A DNA stretch of 52,758 bases, taken from IMG/VR virus record IMGVR_UViG_3300020394_000115, positions 1 through 52,758 of that record. One strand, 5' to 3'. Within the stretch, counting starts at the first letter, position 1, and each line of letters opens with the position of its first letter. The DNA is from a virus. The position numbers and the translations under genes were made by a program. Below the pieces are notes generated by a model, which did not search any database, had not been told where the DNA came from, and worked only from the letters and a program-made list of their open reading frames with translations. Positions 42,543 through 52,221 of the stretch are shown here, piece after piece.

Positions 42543-43589
42543 ATGGCTGGAACTGATTTTCTAAAAGAAATAATTAAAACAACTGGTAATGAATATGCAT
42601 CATTGGCTAACGATGGTATCGAAAGTGGTGATGTATCAGACTTCATTGATACAGGTTCATATATTTTTAATGCTCTTCTATCTGGTTCACTATATGGTGG
42701 ACTTCCACAAAATAAAATTACAGCACTAGCAGGTGAGTCTGCAACTGGTAAGACTTTCTTTCTTATGGGGATGGTTAAACATTTCTTAGATGCAAACCCA
42801 GATGGTGGTGTTGTTTACTTTGAGTCAGAATCAGCAATTACTAAAAAGATGGTTGTTGATAGAGGTATCGATGCAGAAAGAATGGTTATTGTACCTGTAA
42901 CAACTGTACAAGAATTTAGAACACAAGCAATATCAGTATTAGATAGATACATGCAACAAGATGTAGATATAAGAAGACCATTGTTTATATGTTTAGACTC
43001 TTTAGGAATGTTATCAACTACAAAAGAAGTAGAGGATACTAAAGAAGGTAAAGAGACTAGAGACATGACAAGAGCTCAAGTATTAAAAGCTGCATTTAGA
43101 GTATTAACATTGAAACTTGGTAAAGCAAAAGTACCAATGGTTGTAACTAATCATACTTATGATGTTGTTGGTTCATATGTACCTATGAAAGAAATGGGTG
43201 GTGGAAGTGGATTAAAATATGCAGCTTCTTCTATCATATATCTTTCAAAGAAGAAAGATAAAGTAGGCACAGAGGTCGTTGGTAATATTATTCATTGTAA
43301 AAACCAAAAGTCAAGATTAACAAAAGAAAATTCTATTGTGGATGTTAAACTTACATATACTAAAGGACTTGATAAGTATTATGGTTTACTACCACTTGCT
43401 GAAAAGTATGACATATTTAAAAAAGTATCTACTAAGTACGAACTACCAGATGGTAAAAAAGTATTTGGTAAATCAATAAATGATGACCCTCAAACTTATT
43501 TTACTGAGGAAGTAATGAGTAAGTTAGAGGATGCAGCTAAAAAGGAATTTTCTTATGGTGGAAACGAAGAAACCAAAGAAGAGATATAG
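42543..43589 (+). CDS. uvsX: RecA-like recombinase UvsX
   Basis: A 348-residue recombinase (T4 UvsX: 391). Walker A is GESATGKT (64-71), Walker B region is [12 protein letters not shown], and the loop region has [20 protein letters not shown]. It catalyses strand invasion for recombination-dependent replication, assisted by UvsY and UvsW in this window. It has a TAGGAG site and overlaps the next gene by 35 bases. Confidence 0.96.
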   Translation: MAGTDFLKEIIKTTGNEYASLANDGIESGDVSDFIDTGSYIFNALLSGSLYGGLPQNKITALAGESATGKTFFLMGMVKHFLDANPDGGVVYFESESAITKKMVVDRGIDAERMVIVPVTTVQEFRTQAISVLDRYMQQDVDIRRPLFICLDSLGMLSTTKEVEDTKEGKETRDMTRAQVLKAAFRVLTLKLGKAKVPMVVTNHTYDVVGSYVPMKEMGGGSGLKYAASSIIYLSKKKDKVGTEVVGNIIHCKNQKSRLTKENSIVDVKLTYTKGLDKYYGLLPLAEKYDIFKKVSTKYELPDGKKVFGKSINDDPQTYFTEEVMSKLEDAAKKEFSYGGNEETKEEI

Positions 43590-43875
43590 TTATATCGAAT
43601 CACCTAATCATCCTAAACAAACTTGTATAGGTATAAACGAAGGTAAGTGGCAAGGTGTTATATACAAATATGGTAAAGTTACACCAATTGAAAAAGATGG
43701 TACGGCAACTTTACAGTTTGAGTTTGATATACTAGAAAACAACGGACTACCAAGAGATGTATTTGACAAAGAGTTTTTTACATACATTGGTGATATATTA
43801 GTGGAAATAATTGATGAACAAAACAATCGAGAAGACAACTCTATCGCATCTAATTTGGAACGAGGATTACTCTAG
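43555..43875 (+). CDS. Unknown protein between uvsX and gp41
   Basis: A 106-residue protein with a basic N-terminus and beta-strands ([29 protein letters not shown]). The ATG at 43555 has AAGGA upstream at normal spacing and is preferred over the ATG at 43531. In marine T4-like phages a small conserved gene of unknown role often occupies this place. It overlaps gp41 by 62 bases. Confidence 0.6.
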   Translation: MVETKKPKKRYSYIESPNHPKQTCIGINEGKWQGVIYKYGKVTPIEKDGTATLQFEFDILENNGLPRDVFDKEFFTYIGDILVEIIDEQNNREDNSIASNLERGLL

Positions 43876-45205
43876 AAAAGTAATTCCGTTTATCAAAGAA
43901 GATTATTTTACAGATAAGAATGATAAAGTAATCTTTCAAGAGATAGTAAAGTTTATAGAGAAATATAATAAGACACCTACGATAACATCTATACAAATTG
44001 AAATAGATAATCGTAAAGACTTATCTGAGTCTCAGTTCAAAGAAATTAAAGAGACAATATCTACATTTGAAAAAGAAGATGTTGATATCGATTGGTTATG
44101 TGATACAACTGAAAACTGGTGTAAAGAAAAAGCAATATACAATGCAATCGTTGACGGAATATCTATCATCGAAGGCAGAGATAAGAATCGTAAACCAGAT
44201 GCTTTACCTACTTTACTTACAGATGCACTAGCAGTTTCATTTGATAATAGAGTTGGTCATGATTACTTACAAGATTCTACTGAGAGATTTGACTACTACC
44301 ATAAAGTAGAAGAAAGAATACCTTTTGATTTAGATTTCTTTAATAAGATTACAAAAGGTGGATTACCTCAAAAGACATTGAACGTTGCACTTGCTGGCAC
44401 AGGTGTAGGTAAATCTTTGTTCATGTGTCATATGGCTTCTAACTGTCTATCTCAAGGTAAAAATGTTTTATACATTACCTTAGAGATGGCAGAGGAGCGT
44501 ATTGCTGAAAGAATAGATGCAAACTTAATGAATCTTAGCATTGATGATTTACATGACTTACCTAAAACAATGTATCAAGATAAGATTGAAAAAGTTAAAA
44601 AGAAAGCATCAGGTAATCTTATTATTAAAGAATATCCTACAGCATCAGCACATACTAATCACTTTAGACAGTTAATACAAGAACTAGCAATTAAGAAATC
44701 ATTTAAACCAGATATTATATTTGTGGATTATTTAAATATATGTGCTTCATCTAGATTTAGAGGTGGAAGTAATATTAATTCATATACAATAATAAAAGCA
44801 ATAGCAGAGGAACTAAGAGGACTAGCAGTAGAGAATAATCTACCAATAGTCACAGCAACACAGACAACAAGAAGTGGATTTGTTTCAACTGATATCGGAC
44901 TTGAAGATACATCCGAATCATTTGGACTACCAGCAACAGCAGACTTTATGTTTGCGCTTATCTCAACAGATGAGTTAGAGGAATTAAATCAGATGGCTGT
45001 CAAACAGCTTAAAAATAGATACAATGACCCTACGGTTAATAAAAGATTTGTGCTTGGAGTAGATCGAGCAAAAATGAAACTATACGATGTAGAAGTAAAA
45101 GCTCAAGATGATATCGTTGACAAGAATCAAGAAGACGATACACCATTATTTGATAAATCAACAATAGGGTCTAGATATGAAAAGTTCCAAAAACTCAAGG
45201 TTTAA
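43814..45205 (+). CDS. gp41: Replicative DNA helicase gp41
   Basis: A 463-residue DnaB-type helicase (T4 gp41: 475). Walker A is GTGVGKS (about 195-201), followed by NVLYITLEMAEERIAERIDA, Walker B DIIFVDYLNIC and TATQTTRSGF. It unwinds the lagging-strand template and works with the gp61 primase, which is not in this window. The ATG at 43814 is used in preference to the adjacent TTG. Confidence 0.95.
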   Translation: MNKTIEKTTLSHLIWNEDYSRKVIPFIKEDYFTDKNDKVIFQEIVKFIEKYNKTPTITSIQIEIDNRKDLSESQFKEIKETISTFEKEDVDIDWLCDTTENWCKEKAIYNAIVDGISIIEGRDKNRKPDALPTLLTDALAVSFDNRVGHDYLQDSTERFDYYHKVEERIPFDLDFFNKITKGGLPQKTLNVALAGTGVGKSLFMCHMASNCLSQGKNVLYITLEMAEERIAERIDANLMNLSIDDLHDLPKTMYQDKIEKVKKKASGNLIIKEYPTASAHTNHFRQLIQELAIKKSFKPDIIFVDYLNICASSRFRGGSNINSYTIIKAIAEELRGLAVENNLPIVTATQTTRSGFVSTDIGLEDTSESFGLPATADFMFALISTDELEELNQMAVKQLKNRYNDPTVNKRFVLGVDRAKMKLYDVEVKAQDDIVDKNQEDDTPLFDKSTIGSRYEKFQKLKV

Positions 45206-45383
45206 GATTGAAATAGCACCAGGTCAGAGACAATCTTATAAAGTAAGGGATACTAAGTTTAACCATATCGTGCATAAATGTGAATTTAAAGAGGATGCAG
45301 AGGAATTTTGCAAGTTTCAGAATAAACATTGCACATGGGGTAACTTTGAATTCCCAAAGTTTATGCGACCAACAGACGAATAA
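45177..45383 (+). CDS. Small Cys-containing protein of unknown function
   Basis: A 68-residue protein, basic and aromatic, with three Cys/His pairs (HKCEF, EFCKF and KHCTWG), which might bind a metal. It overlaps the gp41 end by 29 bases and precedes the late promoter at 45379. No family recognised. Confidence 0.5.
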   Translation: MKSSKNSRFKIEIAPGQRQSYKVRDTKFNHIVHKCEFKEDAEEFCKFQNKHCTWGNFEFPKFMRPTDE

Positions 45384-45386
45384 ATA
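45379..45386 (+). promoter_or_regulatory. Late promoter-like box before the second structural block
   Basis: AATAAATA in GAATAAATACTTG, one mismatch to the late consensus, 29 bases before the ATG at 45416. A TATAAATG at 45399-45406 lies too close to the ribosome site to serve the same start. Confidence 0.45.
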
Positions 45387-45415
45387 CTTGTTAATTTGTA
45401 TAAATGGAGGGCTTG

Positions 45416-46756
45416 ATGGCTATCAACAAATACGTACAACAGGTTAGACGCAGACAAACACAACTAGTAAATCACGTTGAAAAGATTTCAAATCTTATTC
45501 AAGAAGATGCTATGAATCTTCCTATTGATATTTTTAGAGGATTAGACTATTCAAAATCTAGTAAACTTTCTTCATCTAAAAGAGATGTTATAATTGTACG
45601 TTCACCAGACAGAGAGACAGATAGAGACGAGATATTAAGAAATTTAAGACAAGCTGGGGTAGATGCAAAACTAGGAGACTCACAATCTAGTGTAGACCCT
45701 ATTGATGGTACGTTTGAGGATAGAGCATTTAGAATATTTGTTAAACCACAATCGGGTGGAATGGGTGAAACAACTTTAAATGCTTCAATTACTGAACTGT
45801 TTCCATGCATTGCATTTGAAAAAAAATATAAACCAAAAGATGCTAAATCTTTTCATGAGTACTTGTTAGATGTTAATCTTAAACAACTTAAATGTGTCAT
45901 ACCAGCTGATGTAGAAAAAGCTCAAGAGATAATTAATAGAGCAGATACTTCATCAAAGTTTGAAGATAAGATGAACAATGCTATTGCAATTCATCAATAC
46001 ATTCTAGATCAAAACAAAGATAAAAAAATAGTTGAGACTAGATGGGGCCCAACAAACAAATCTAAACCTGCAGGTGTACCAGGTGGACACCCAGGTGATA
46101 TATTTTTAATTTATTTTGATAAATCAATATTAGGTGTTAGTTTAAAAGCAGGTGGAAAGAAAACTACTGAACCTAAACTAAACACTTATGTTAATACTAT
46201 ATTCAACTCATTCAGACAAGGTAATAAGTTAAGAGGGATTTATGCTAAGGTACATAAAGAAGCACATGGTAAAGTTCCAGGTATGCCACCAGCAAATAGA
46301 TTTCAAAAAGATAGAAAAACATCGCAAGTTCTAAGAGACTTTGACAAAAAGAATAATAAAAAGTATGAAGAACTTTATAATACATATCTTGAAATAATGA
46401 GACAAGAAGTTATTAAACTATTTAATGCAAATAGAAAAAATACTTTAGAGTATATTAAAAGAGAAGTTTTAAGAGACGCACCAGACACACCTACAATGGT
46501 AATTAAAGCAGCTGGTAAAACTTATTCAGAGATAACTGAAAAAGATGCTTTAGGAGTATTCATACCACAAGTAGATTTTGTAAAAGCATATCCTAGTAGA
46601 ACTTCTAAGCAAAATTGGGAAATAGAATTAAAGTCTGGTTCAGATAGTTTAATTATGAAGATGTCTATTAGAACTAACAAATCAGGTCATGCAGGTGTAA
46701 AAAAATTAGGACAACATTCTCTTGCAGTAAAATATAACTCATTGGCAACAAAGTAA
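45416..46756 (+). CDS. Unknown late protein, possible PD-(D/E)XK nuclease-like core
   Basis: The 446-residue protein starts at the ATG at 45416, five bases after GGAGG, rather than at the ATG at 45404. The central part reads PGGHPGDIFLIYFDKSILGV followed by SLKAGGKKTTEPKLNTYV; the Asp then (S)LK arrangement resembles restriction-type nuclease cores, but this is a motif impression only. The C-terminal part has GHAGVKKLGQHSLAVKYN. A DNA end-processing or head-internal role is possible. It heads the last late block. Confidence 0.45.
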   Translation: MAINKYVQQVRRRQTQLVNHVEKISNLIQEDAMNLPIDIFRGLDYSKSSKLSSSKRDVIIVRSPDRETDRDEILRNLRQAGVDAKLGDSQSSVDPIDGTFEDRAFRIFVKPQSGGMGETTLNASITELFPCIAFEKKYKPKDAKSFHEYLLDVNLKQLKCVIPADVEKAQEIINRADTSSKFEDKMNNAIAIHQYILDQNKDKKIVETRWGPTNKSKPAGVPGGHPGDIFLIYFDKSILGVSLKAGGKKTTEPKLNTYVNTIFNSFRQGNKLRGIYAKVHKEAHGKVPGMPPANRFQKDRKTSQVLRDFDKKNNKKYEELYNTYLEIMRQEVIKLFNANRKNTLEYIKREVLRDAPDTPTMVIKAAGKTYSEITEKDALGVFIPQVDFVKAYPSRTSKQNWEIELKSGSDSLIMKMSIRTNKSGHAGVKKLGQHSLAVKYNSLATK

Positions 46757-47016
46757 TGAAAACATATAAAGATTTAATGAACGATAACAGATGCCCACCA
46801 GGTATGAAGTACGATAAAAAATTAAAACAATGCGTACCAAAAAAAATAAGATATAAGGGAAGATATATTCTTGGCGTTCCAAAAAATACAAGTGGGGGTG
46901 ATGAGACACCTGCAAATGGAAATGGCAACGGCAATGGTAATGGAAACGGAAACGGAAACGGAAATGGTGGAAACGGAAACGGAGGTGGCAATGGTGGAAA
47001 TGGAGGTGGTGAATAA
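46756..47016 (+). CDS. Gly/Asn-repeat protein
   Basis: An 86-residue protein with an ordered N-terminus (CPPGMKYDKKLKQCVPKK, with two Cys) and a C-terminal half made almost wholly of Asn-Gly pairs. Likely a flexible virion or surface segment. It overlaps its neighbours as TAATG at both ends. Function unknown. Confidence 0.6.
   Translation: MKTYKDLMNDNRCPPGMKYDKKLKQCVPKKIRYKGRYILGVPKNTSGGDETPANGNGNGNGNGNGNGNGNGGNGNGGGNGGNGGGE
46915..47010 (+). repeat. Six-base tandem repeat encoding Asn-Gly
   Basis: About 96 bases of GGAAAC/GGAAAT/GGCAAC-type hexamers, drifting to GGTGGAAAT near the end. Synonymous variation between units shows it is older than a recent slippage event, but the length may vary between relatives. 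Confidence 0.8.
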
Positions 47017-48248
47017 TGCTTAGTTTTATACAAGAACAAGCTGGTAAAAATCTTCACATGGAACATATTGAAGATGAGATTATTAATCATGGCGTACCAG
47101 GTGGAAGAGCAGCTATAAATTTTTTAAGAAGTTTAAGAGATATGTTAGCAGGTGCAAGTAGATCATCTGTTAATATGACTGTTAAGTGGGATGGAGCTCC
47201 AGCTATCTTTGCAGGTACTGACCCTAGTGATGGTAAGTTCTTTGTTGCGAAGAAGTCTGTATTTAACGTAAATCCAAAATTATATAAAACTGATAAGGAG
47301 ATTGACGATGATTTATCTGGTCAACTTAATTCAAAGTTTAAGATCGCTCTCAAAGAGTTTTCAAAACTTAATATTAAAGGTGTACTTCAAGGTGACCTCA
47401 TGTTCACAAATGATCTTGGAAAAACTAAGATCGATGGTGTTTCATATATTACATTTCAACCCAACACTATTGTTTATGCTGTTCCTAGTGATTCTGACTT
47501 TGCAAAGACAATAAACAAAGCAAAGATTGGAGTAGTTTGGCATACAACATATTCTGGTAAAGACTTACCGAGTATGAAAGCATCCTTTGGTGCAGATATA
47601 AACAAACTTACAAAAACATCATCTGTTTGGATGGATGATGCGTCATACAAAGATGTGTCTGGTAAAGCAACATTTAATAAATCAGAAACAGACGCAGTTA
47701 CAAAAATACTATCTGAAACAGGTAAAACATTTCAAAGAATTAACGCACCTATGTTAAAAAAGTTTTTGAATTTACAAGCATCAATGACAGGTCAGTTATC
47801 TGGTGCATCATATAAAACATATTATAATAGTAAAGTAAGAGCAGGCGAAACTATTAAAAATCCTAGTAAATACGCAAGAGAATATGAGAAATTTGTATCT
47901 GATAAACTACAATTGCAAGTGGATAAATTAAAGACTCCTAAAGGAAAAGCGAAGTATCAGAATATACAAAAGGAATACACTAGAGAAATTAAGAAACATG
48001 TACGTAATTTAGAACAAGTTGTCAGGTTTCAAAACTTATTGATTGACGCAAAAATGCAGATCGTCAAAAAACTAAATAGTGTAAGGCAGTTGACTAATAC
48101 GTTTATTCGTACTAATAATGGATATAAAGTGGTTAACCCAGAGGGGTATGTAGCGATAGACAGAGTATCAGGCAATGCTGTTAAATTAGTCGACCGAATG
48201 GAGTTCTCATTTAATAACTTCACGGCGATTAAAACATGGGATAAATGA
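47016..48248 (+). CDS. Unknown late protein with ligase-like KxDG motif
   Basis: The 410-residue protein has VKWDGAPAIFAG (Lys57, Asp59, Gly60), the K.DG motif I of ATP-dependent ligases and capping enzymes, then GVLQGDLMFTND near residues 122-133 (motif III-like G.L..E/D..) and IGVVWHTTYSG. A matching K after strand V is not certain. The C-terminal half is helical and basic. A nucleotidyltransferase-superfamily fold is inferred; activity unproven. Cyanophages carry related uncharacterised proteins. Confidence 0.5.
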   Translation: MLSFIQEQAGKNLHMEHIEDEIINHGVPGGRAAINFLRSLRDMLAGASRSSVNMTVKWDGAPAIFAGTDPSDGKFFVAKKSVFNVNPKLYKTDKEIDDDLSGQLNSKFKIALKEFSKLNIKGVLQGDLMFTNDLGKTKIDGVSYITFQPNTIVYAVPSDSDFAKTINKAKIGVVWHTTYSGKDLPSMKASFGADINKLTKTSSVWMDDASYKDVSGKATFNKSETDAVTKILSETGKTFQRINAPMLKKFLNLQASMTGQLSGASYKTYYNSKVRAGETIKNPSKYAREYEKFVSDKLQLQVDKLKTPKGKAKYQNIQKEYTREIKKHVRNLEQVVRFQNLLIDAKMQIVKKLNSVRQLTNTFIRTNNGYKVVNPEGYVAIDRVSGNAVKLVDRMEFSFNNFTAIKTWDK

Positions 48249-48252
48249 TAAG

Positions 48253-48663
48253 ATGTCAAAAACAATAGAACAATTTAATAAAGATATGGGTCTTGATGAG
48301 TTACGTGTTATTAACGTAGCACAAAGACGTAAGATCGCTAGACGTATGGCACGTTTGGCAAAGTCTTCAGCATTCAAAAAGAAAAAAGAAAGATCACTAC
48401 TTAAAATTGCTTCGCCAGAAAAACAAGCAGTCAAAGCAAGAAAGGCTGCTAAAAAACTTATAGTTAAGAAGTTTTACAAAAACTACGATCAATTATCCCC
48501 ACAAATGAAAGTTAGAATAGACCAACAAATACAAGCAAAGTATGGTGCGGCTATCAATAAAATTGCGGGTCGTATGAAAATCAAAGTTAAAAAAGCAGAG
48601 ATGGATAAAGTTAAGAAAGCCAGAGCTGCAAGACAGGCGAAACAAAGTGAAGAAAGAAATTAA
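48253..48663 (+). CDS. Highly basic, probably DNA-associated late protein
   Basis: A 136-residue protein, about one-third Lys and Arg, with helices such as RRKIARRMARLAKSSAFKKK and KARKAARQ-type repeats and few hydrophobics. Such proteins often sit inside the capsid with the DNA, but this is inference from composition. It overlaps the GTG start of the next gene. Confidence 0.55.
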   Translation: MSKTIEQFNKDMGLDELRVINVAQRRKIARRMARLAKSSAFKKKKERSLLKIASPEKQAVKARKAAKKLIVKKFYKNYDQLSPQMKVRIDQQIQAKYGAAINKIAGRMKIKVKKAEMDKVKKARAARQAKQSEERN

Positions 48664-50701
48664 AAAATTTAGTTTATTTGAAGTACCTCTTGTAGAGAAG
48701 AAAGTTGTCTTTACGTTTGGTCGTTTCAATCCACCAACAACTGGTCACGAAAAACTAATTGACAAAGTTAAATCAGTTGCTGGTAGCGATGACTATCGTA
48801 TATATCCATCACAATCACAAAATCAAAACAAAGACCCTCTTCCATATGCTAAAAAAATAGCATATATGAGAAAGATGTTTCCTAAACATAAGAGAAGCAT
48901 TGCCGTAGATAAAAATCCTAAAACTGCTATTGATGTTGCAACGTCTTTACATAACGCTGGTTACAAAGATGTAACTATGGTTGTAGGTTCTGACAGAGTA
49001 AAAGAATTTGAAACACTATTAAAAAAATATAATGGTGTAAAAGCAAGACATGGTATGTACAAGTTTGACAATATCAAAGTTGTATCTGCTGGAGATAGAG
49101 ACCCAGATGCTGAAGGTGTATCAGGTATGTCAGCAAGTAAGATGAGAAAAGCTGCATCTGATGGTAACATGGATGAATTTATGAAAGGTTTGCCAAGAGG
49201 ATTTAAAGATGGTAAGTCTTTATATAGAGATGTTAGAAAGAACATGGGTATTAGAGAAGAAAAAGATATGGGTGTCATGAATGATTATGAATCAAAAAGA
49301 GATGCATATCTAATAGGTAAAATTTGGAAAATAGGTGATATCATAGAAGCAAAAGATATGAGAGGTCCTATTGTTCAAAGAGGTACAAACTATGTATCAA
49401 TGGAAGTAAATAATAAAATTCATAGAGTATGGTTACATGATATAAAAGAATATGCACATGGTGGAAGAGCTCAAGGATATGGTTTATATAGACCAACAGC
49501 CGATTTAAATTTAAGAGCTTCTAAATTAGATAGAGTGAAACAAGATAAAGATGTGAAAGACGAACCAGGTACACAACCTGCAAAATATTATTCTGGCGTG
49601 AAAAAGAAAACAAAAGATGACAGAGCTGCACACTTTAGAAAAGGTGCAAAAATGGATGACGATAATCCAGCTGCATACAAACCAGCACCAGGCGATAAGG
49701 GTGCAAAAACTAAACCGAGTAAACATACTCAAAAATACAAAAAAATGTTTGGAGAAGATATGCCTAAGACATTAAATCAAGTCCTAGATGAAAAGATTGC
49801 AGGTCTTGTAAAAAAGGCAGATAAGTCAGGTATCGCCTATTCAATCTTAAAACAAGTTTATAACAGAGGAATGGCTGCCTGGCGAACAGGCCATAGACCA
49901 GGTACTACACCACAACAATGGGCAATGGCTAGAGTTAATTCTTTTGTTACAAAATCAAAAGGAACATGGGGTGGCGCAGATAAAGACTTAGCTGCAAAAG
50001 CAAGAGGTTCTAAAAAAGAAGCTATGGAATATCCTAGTGATGAACTGACTAAGAAATATAAAAAAGACACACCAGGTCAAGATGAAAGTTTATGGGCAAA
50101 CATCCATAAGAAAAGACAAAGAATCAAACAAGGTTCTGGTGAGAAGATGAGAAAGAAAGGTGACAAAGGCGCACCTACACCAGCACAAATGCAAAGAGCA
50201 AAAAACGCTAGTGAGGAAACAGTACAACAATGGTTTGAGTCAACAGAAACAAGAGGTTCATATCAATACAAGTATGGCGAAGATTGGTGGTGGAAACTTA
50301 ATGAAACACATGATCTTATGTTAGAAAAGATTGGTGTATGTTGTGAAGACTGTAAAGAAGATAAAAAACCTATGACATCTTGGAAAGTATTTAAAGAACA
50401 AAACTTTTGGGGTGAGATAGAAGAAGCTGCTGAGTATCAAGGTAGAAAAGTTACACTTAATAAACCTATGAAAGGTGATGTTAAGAAATCTAAAGTATAT
50501 GTTAAAAATGATAAAGGTAATGTTGTCAAAGTAGAGTTTGGTGACCCTAACATGGAGATCAAGCGAGATGACCCTGCTAGAAGAAAAAGCTTTAGAGCAA
50601 GACATAACTGTGATAACCCAGGTCCTAAATTTAAAGCAAGATATTGGTCTTGTAAGTTTTGGGAAAAAGGAAAAACTGTTACATCGTTAAAGAAAGGTTA
50701 A
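48647..50701 (+). CDS. Multidomain protein with N-terminal nucleotidyltransferase
   Basis: A 684-residue protein. Residues about 20-170 form a cytidylyltransferase-like domain: FGRFNPPTTGHEKLI (GRFNPPTTGH 25-34, the HxGH-like site as TTGH) and SGMSASKMR (159-167, the ISSTxxR-like site). A basic linker follows, then an ILKQVYNRGMAAWRTGHRPG domain and a C-terminal Cys-containing RARHNCDNPGPKFKARYWSC block. The reaction could be NMN or similar adenylylation, unproven. The start is a GTG inside the upstream gene. Confidence 0.65.
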   Translation: MKKEIKKFSLFEVPLVEKKVVFTFGRFNPPTTGHEKLIDKVKSVAGSDDYRIYPSQSQNQNKDPLPYAKKIAYMRKMFPKHKRSIAVDKNPKTAIDVATSLHNAGYKDVTMVVGSDRVKEFETLLKKYNGVKARHGMYKFDNIKVVSAGDRDPDAEGVSGMSASKMRKAASDGNMDEFMKGLPRGFKDGKSLYRDVRKNMGIREEKDMGVMNDYESKRDAYLIGKIWKIGDIIEAKDMRGPIVQRGTNYVSMEVNNKIHRVWLHDIKEYAHGGRAQGYGLYRPTADLNLRASKLDRVKQDKDVKDEPGTQPAKYYSGVKKKTKDDRAAHFRKGAKMDDDNPAAYKPAPGDKGAKTKPSKHTQKYKKMFGEDMPKTLNQVLDEKIAGLVKKADKSGIAYSILKQVYNRGMAAWRTGHRPGTTPQQWAMARVNSFVTKSKGTWGGADKDLAAKARGSKKEAMEYPSDELTKKYKKDTPGQDESLWANIHKKRQRIKQGSGEKMRKKGDKGAPTPAQMQRAKNASEETVQQWFESTETRGSYQYKYGEDWWWKLNETHDLMLEKIGVCCEDCKEDKKPMTSWKVFKEQNFWGEIEEAAEYQGRKVTLNKPMKGDVKKSKVYVKNDKGNVVKVEFGDPNMEIKRDDPARRKSFRARHNCDNPGPKFKARYWSCKFWEKGKTVTSLKKG

Positions 50702-50702
50702 G

Positions 50703-51512
50703 ATGCAAGAACTAACAGATTTCATGAAGCTTGTATCTGCTGAGAAGATTAAGGTACAAGAGATAAAAGAAGAAAGACAGAAAAGGTTTGCACCCAGAAT
50801 TAATACAAGTGCATCTTTAGCTGACTTCTTTACCATGATTTCTGAAGCACCTAGAATACCTAGAAAAAAAGGACAACCTGCAGGTTCTGATAAACATTCT
50901 GATTTATATACAGATGAAAATCCTAAAGGAACAATACACGGTCTAGGATTTAAAGATGTAGAAACAGCAAGAGCAAGTGTTAAAAAAATTATCAACTCTG
51001 GTAAAACACATGCACATAAAATACAAGCTGCTATTGCAATGGAACAAAGAGCAAGAGTAATGGGTAAAACAGCTGAGGCTGCTGTCTTTAGAAAATATAT
51101 CGAAAAGATGAAAAAGAAAACTAAAGAAATGCAGAAAGAGGAAGTTGTGGAAGTTGTTCAACCACAGATAATAACTGAACAAGATAATGCACAAAGAATT
51201 GATGTGTTAAAAACTTTCTTTGGTAGATTAGATAAATTTGAAGAAACTTTAAATCAAAGACAACTAGCTCAGAAAATGAACAAGTATATGCCTGAGCAAA
51301 AAGATATAAACGAATTAACACAATTAAAAGAAGAGTTTAATCGTTTCAGACAATTGGTACAACAACAAATGTCAACGATTGGAGGCGGTGGAGCAGTAAG
51401 ACTGCAAGACTTGGACGATGTTGATACATCATCACTTGGTAATGGAAAATTTTTAGTATTTAATTCCTCTTCAGGTAAACTAGAATTTACAGATCAAGTG
51501 GATGGTAATTAA
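50703..51512 (+). CDS. Late structural protein with coiled-coil and fibre-type end
   Basis: A 269-residue protein. The middle has KGTIHGLGFKDVETARASVK and AHKIQAAIAMEQRARVMGK, a block found in marine T4-like structural proteins. A coiled coil follows, then LQDLDDVDTSSLGNGKFLVFN, the kind of repeat seen at the start of tail fibres. Start follows the previous stop by one base. Confidence 0.55.
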   Translation: MQELTDFMKLVSAEKIKVQEIKEERQKRFAPRINTSASLADFFTMISEAPRIPRKKGQPAGSDKHSDLYTDENPKGTIHGLGFKDVETARASVKKIINSGKTHAHKIQAAIAMEQRARVMGKTAEAAVFRKYIEKMKKKTKEMQKEEVVEVVQPQIITEQDNAQRIDVLKTFFGRLDKFEETLNQRQLAQKMNKYMPEQKDINELTQLKEEFNRFRQLVQQQMSTIGGGGAVRLQDLDDVDTSSLGNGKFLVFNSSSGKLEFTDQVDGN

Positions 51513-52207
51513 TGGCATTAAAGATTAAATTAAAACAAGTCGCTGGAACACCAACAACCTCAGATTTAGAGAACGGTGAAATTGCACATAACACTAGCGC
51601 CAATACACTACATATACGTATAGGTGACACTATACACTCTGTATCTAGTTCTGGTGGTGGTGGAGGTAGTACTTTAACAGTACAAGATGAGGGTTCATCA
51701 TTATCAACAGCTGCAACTACACTAAACTTTGTTGGCTCTGGTGTTACTGCCAGTGGTACAGGTGCAACTAAAACAATTACTATTAGTGGTGGTGGTTCTG
51801 TTGATTTATCAGCAGTAGATCAAGATATTATACCAGATGCAAATAACACTAGAAGTTTAGGTAGTGCAAGTAAAAGATTTTCAGATTTATTTCTTTCTGG
51901 TCAAACAATTAACCTAGGTGGGGCAACTCTTAGTTCAGATGGAACTGGTTCAATCTCTATTTCTGCTGCAGGCGTTACTTTACCAGAAAATTCTAAAGCA
52001 GGTACATCAAAAATAGCAGTTGCAAATGATGAGGGTGTGGTAGTTAGAAAAGTAGATTTATTTACAGCCGCAGGTGGATTATCAACCGCAGCCACAACTT
52101 TTTTATTTAAGGCATCAGGTTCTAGAAACATTGCTTTTACAGATTTAACTTTTGCAAATGGGAGTAGTTTATCATCAACACAATCAACTCAATTGTTTGA
52201 GTTCTAA
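51512..52207 (+). CDS. Tail fibre-like protein
   Basis: A 231-residue protein rich in Gly, Ser and Thr. It starts LKIKLKQVAGTPTTSDLENG, an attachment-type sequence, then GEIAHNTSANTLHIRIGDT, found at the N-terminal part of phage fibre or baseplate-wedge proteins, then beta-rich repeats with SLGSASKRFSDLFLSG (a fibre repeat seen in many T4-like fibres). Probably a host-recognition component. Overlaps the previous gene as TAATG. Confidence 0.7.
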   Translation: MALKIKLKQVAGTPTTSDLENGEIAHNTSANTLHIRIGDTIHSVSSSGGGGGSTLTVQDEGSSLSTAATTLNFVGSGVTASGTGATKTITISGGGSVDLSAVDQDIIPDANNTRSLGSASKRFSDLFLSGQTINLGGATLSSDGTGSISISAAGVTLPENSKAGTSKIAVANDEGVVVRKVDLFTAAGGLSTAATTFLFKASGSRNIAFTDLTFANGSSLSSTQSTQLFEF

Positions 52208-52221
52208 GGATAAATAAAGAT

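Noticed and set aside
46674-47090. Proline-rich open frame antisense to the Asn-Gly repeat
   Set aside because: It is the complement of the tandem repeat and spans three real genes; no start signal.
52209-52216. GATAAATA before the last tail-fibre gene as a late promoter
   Set aside because: Only five bases separate it from the ATG, too close for a transcript start upstream of the start codon.
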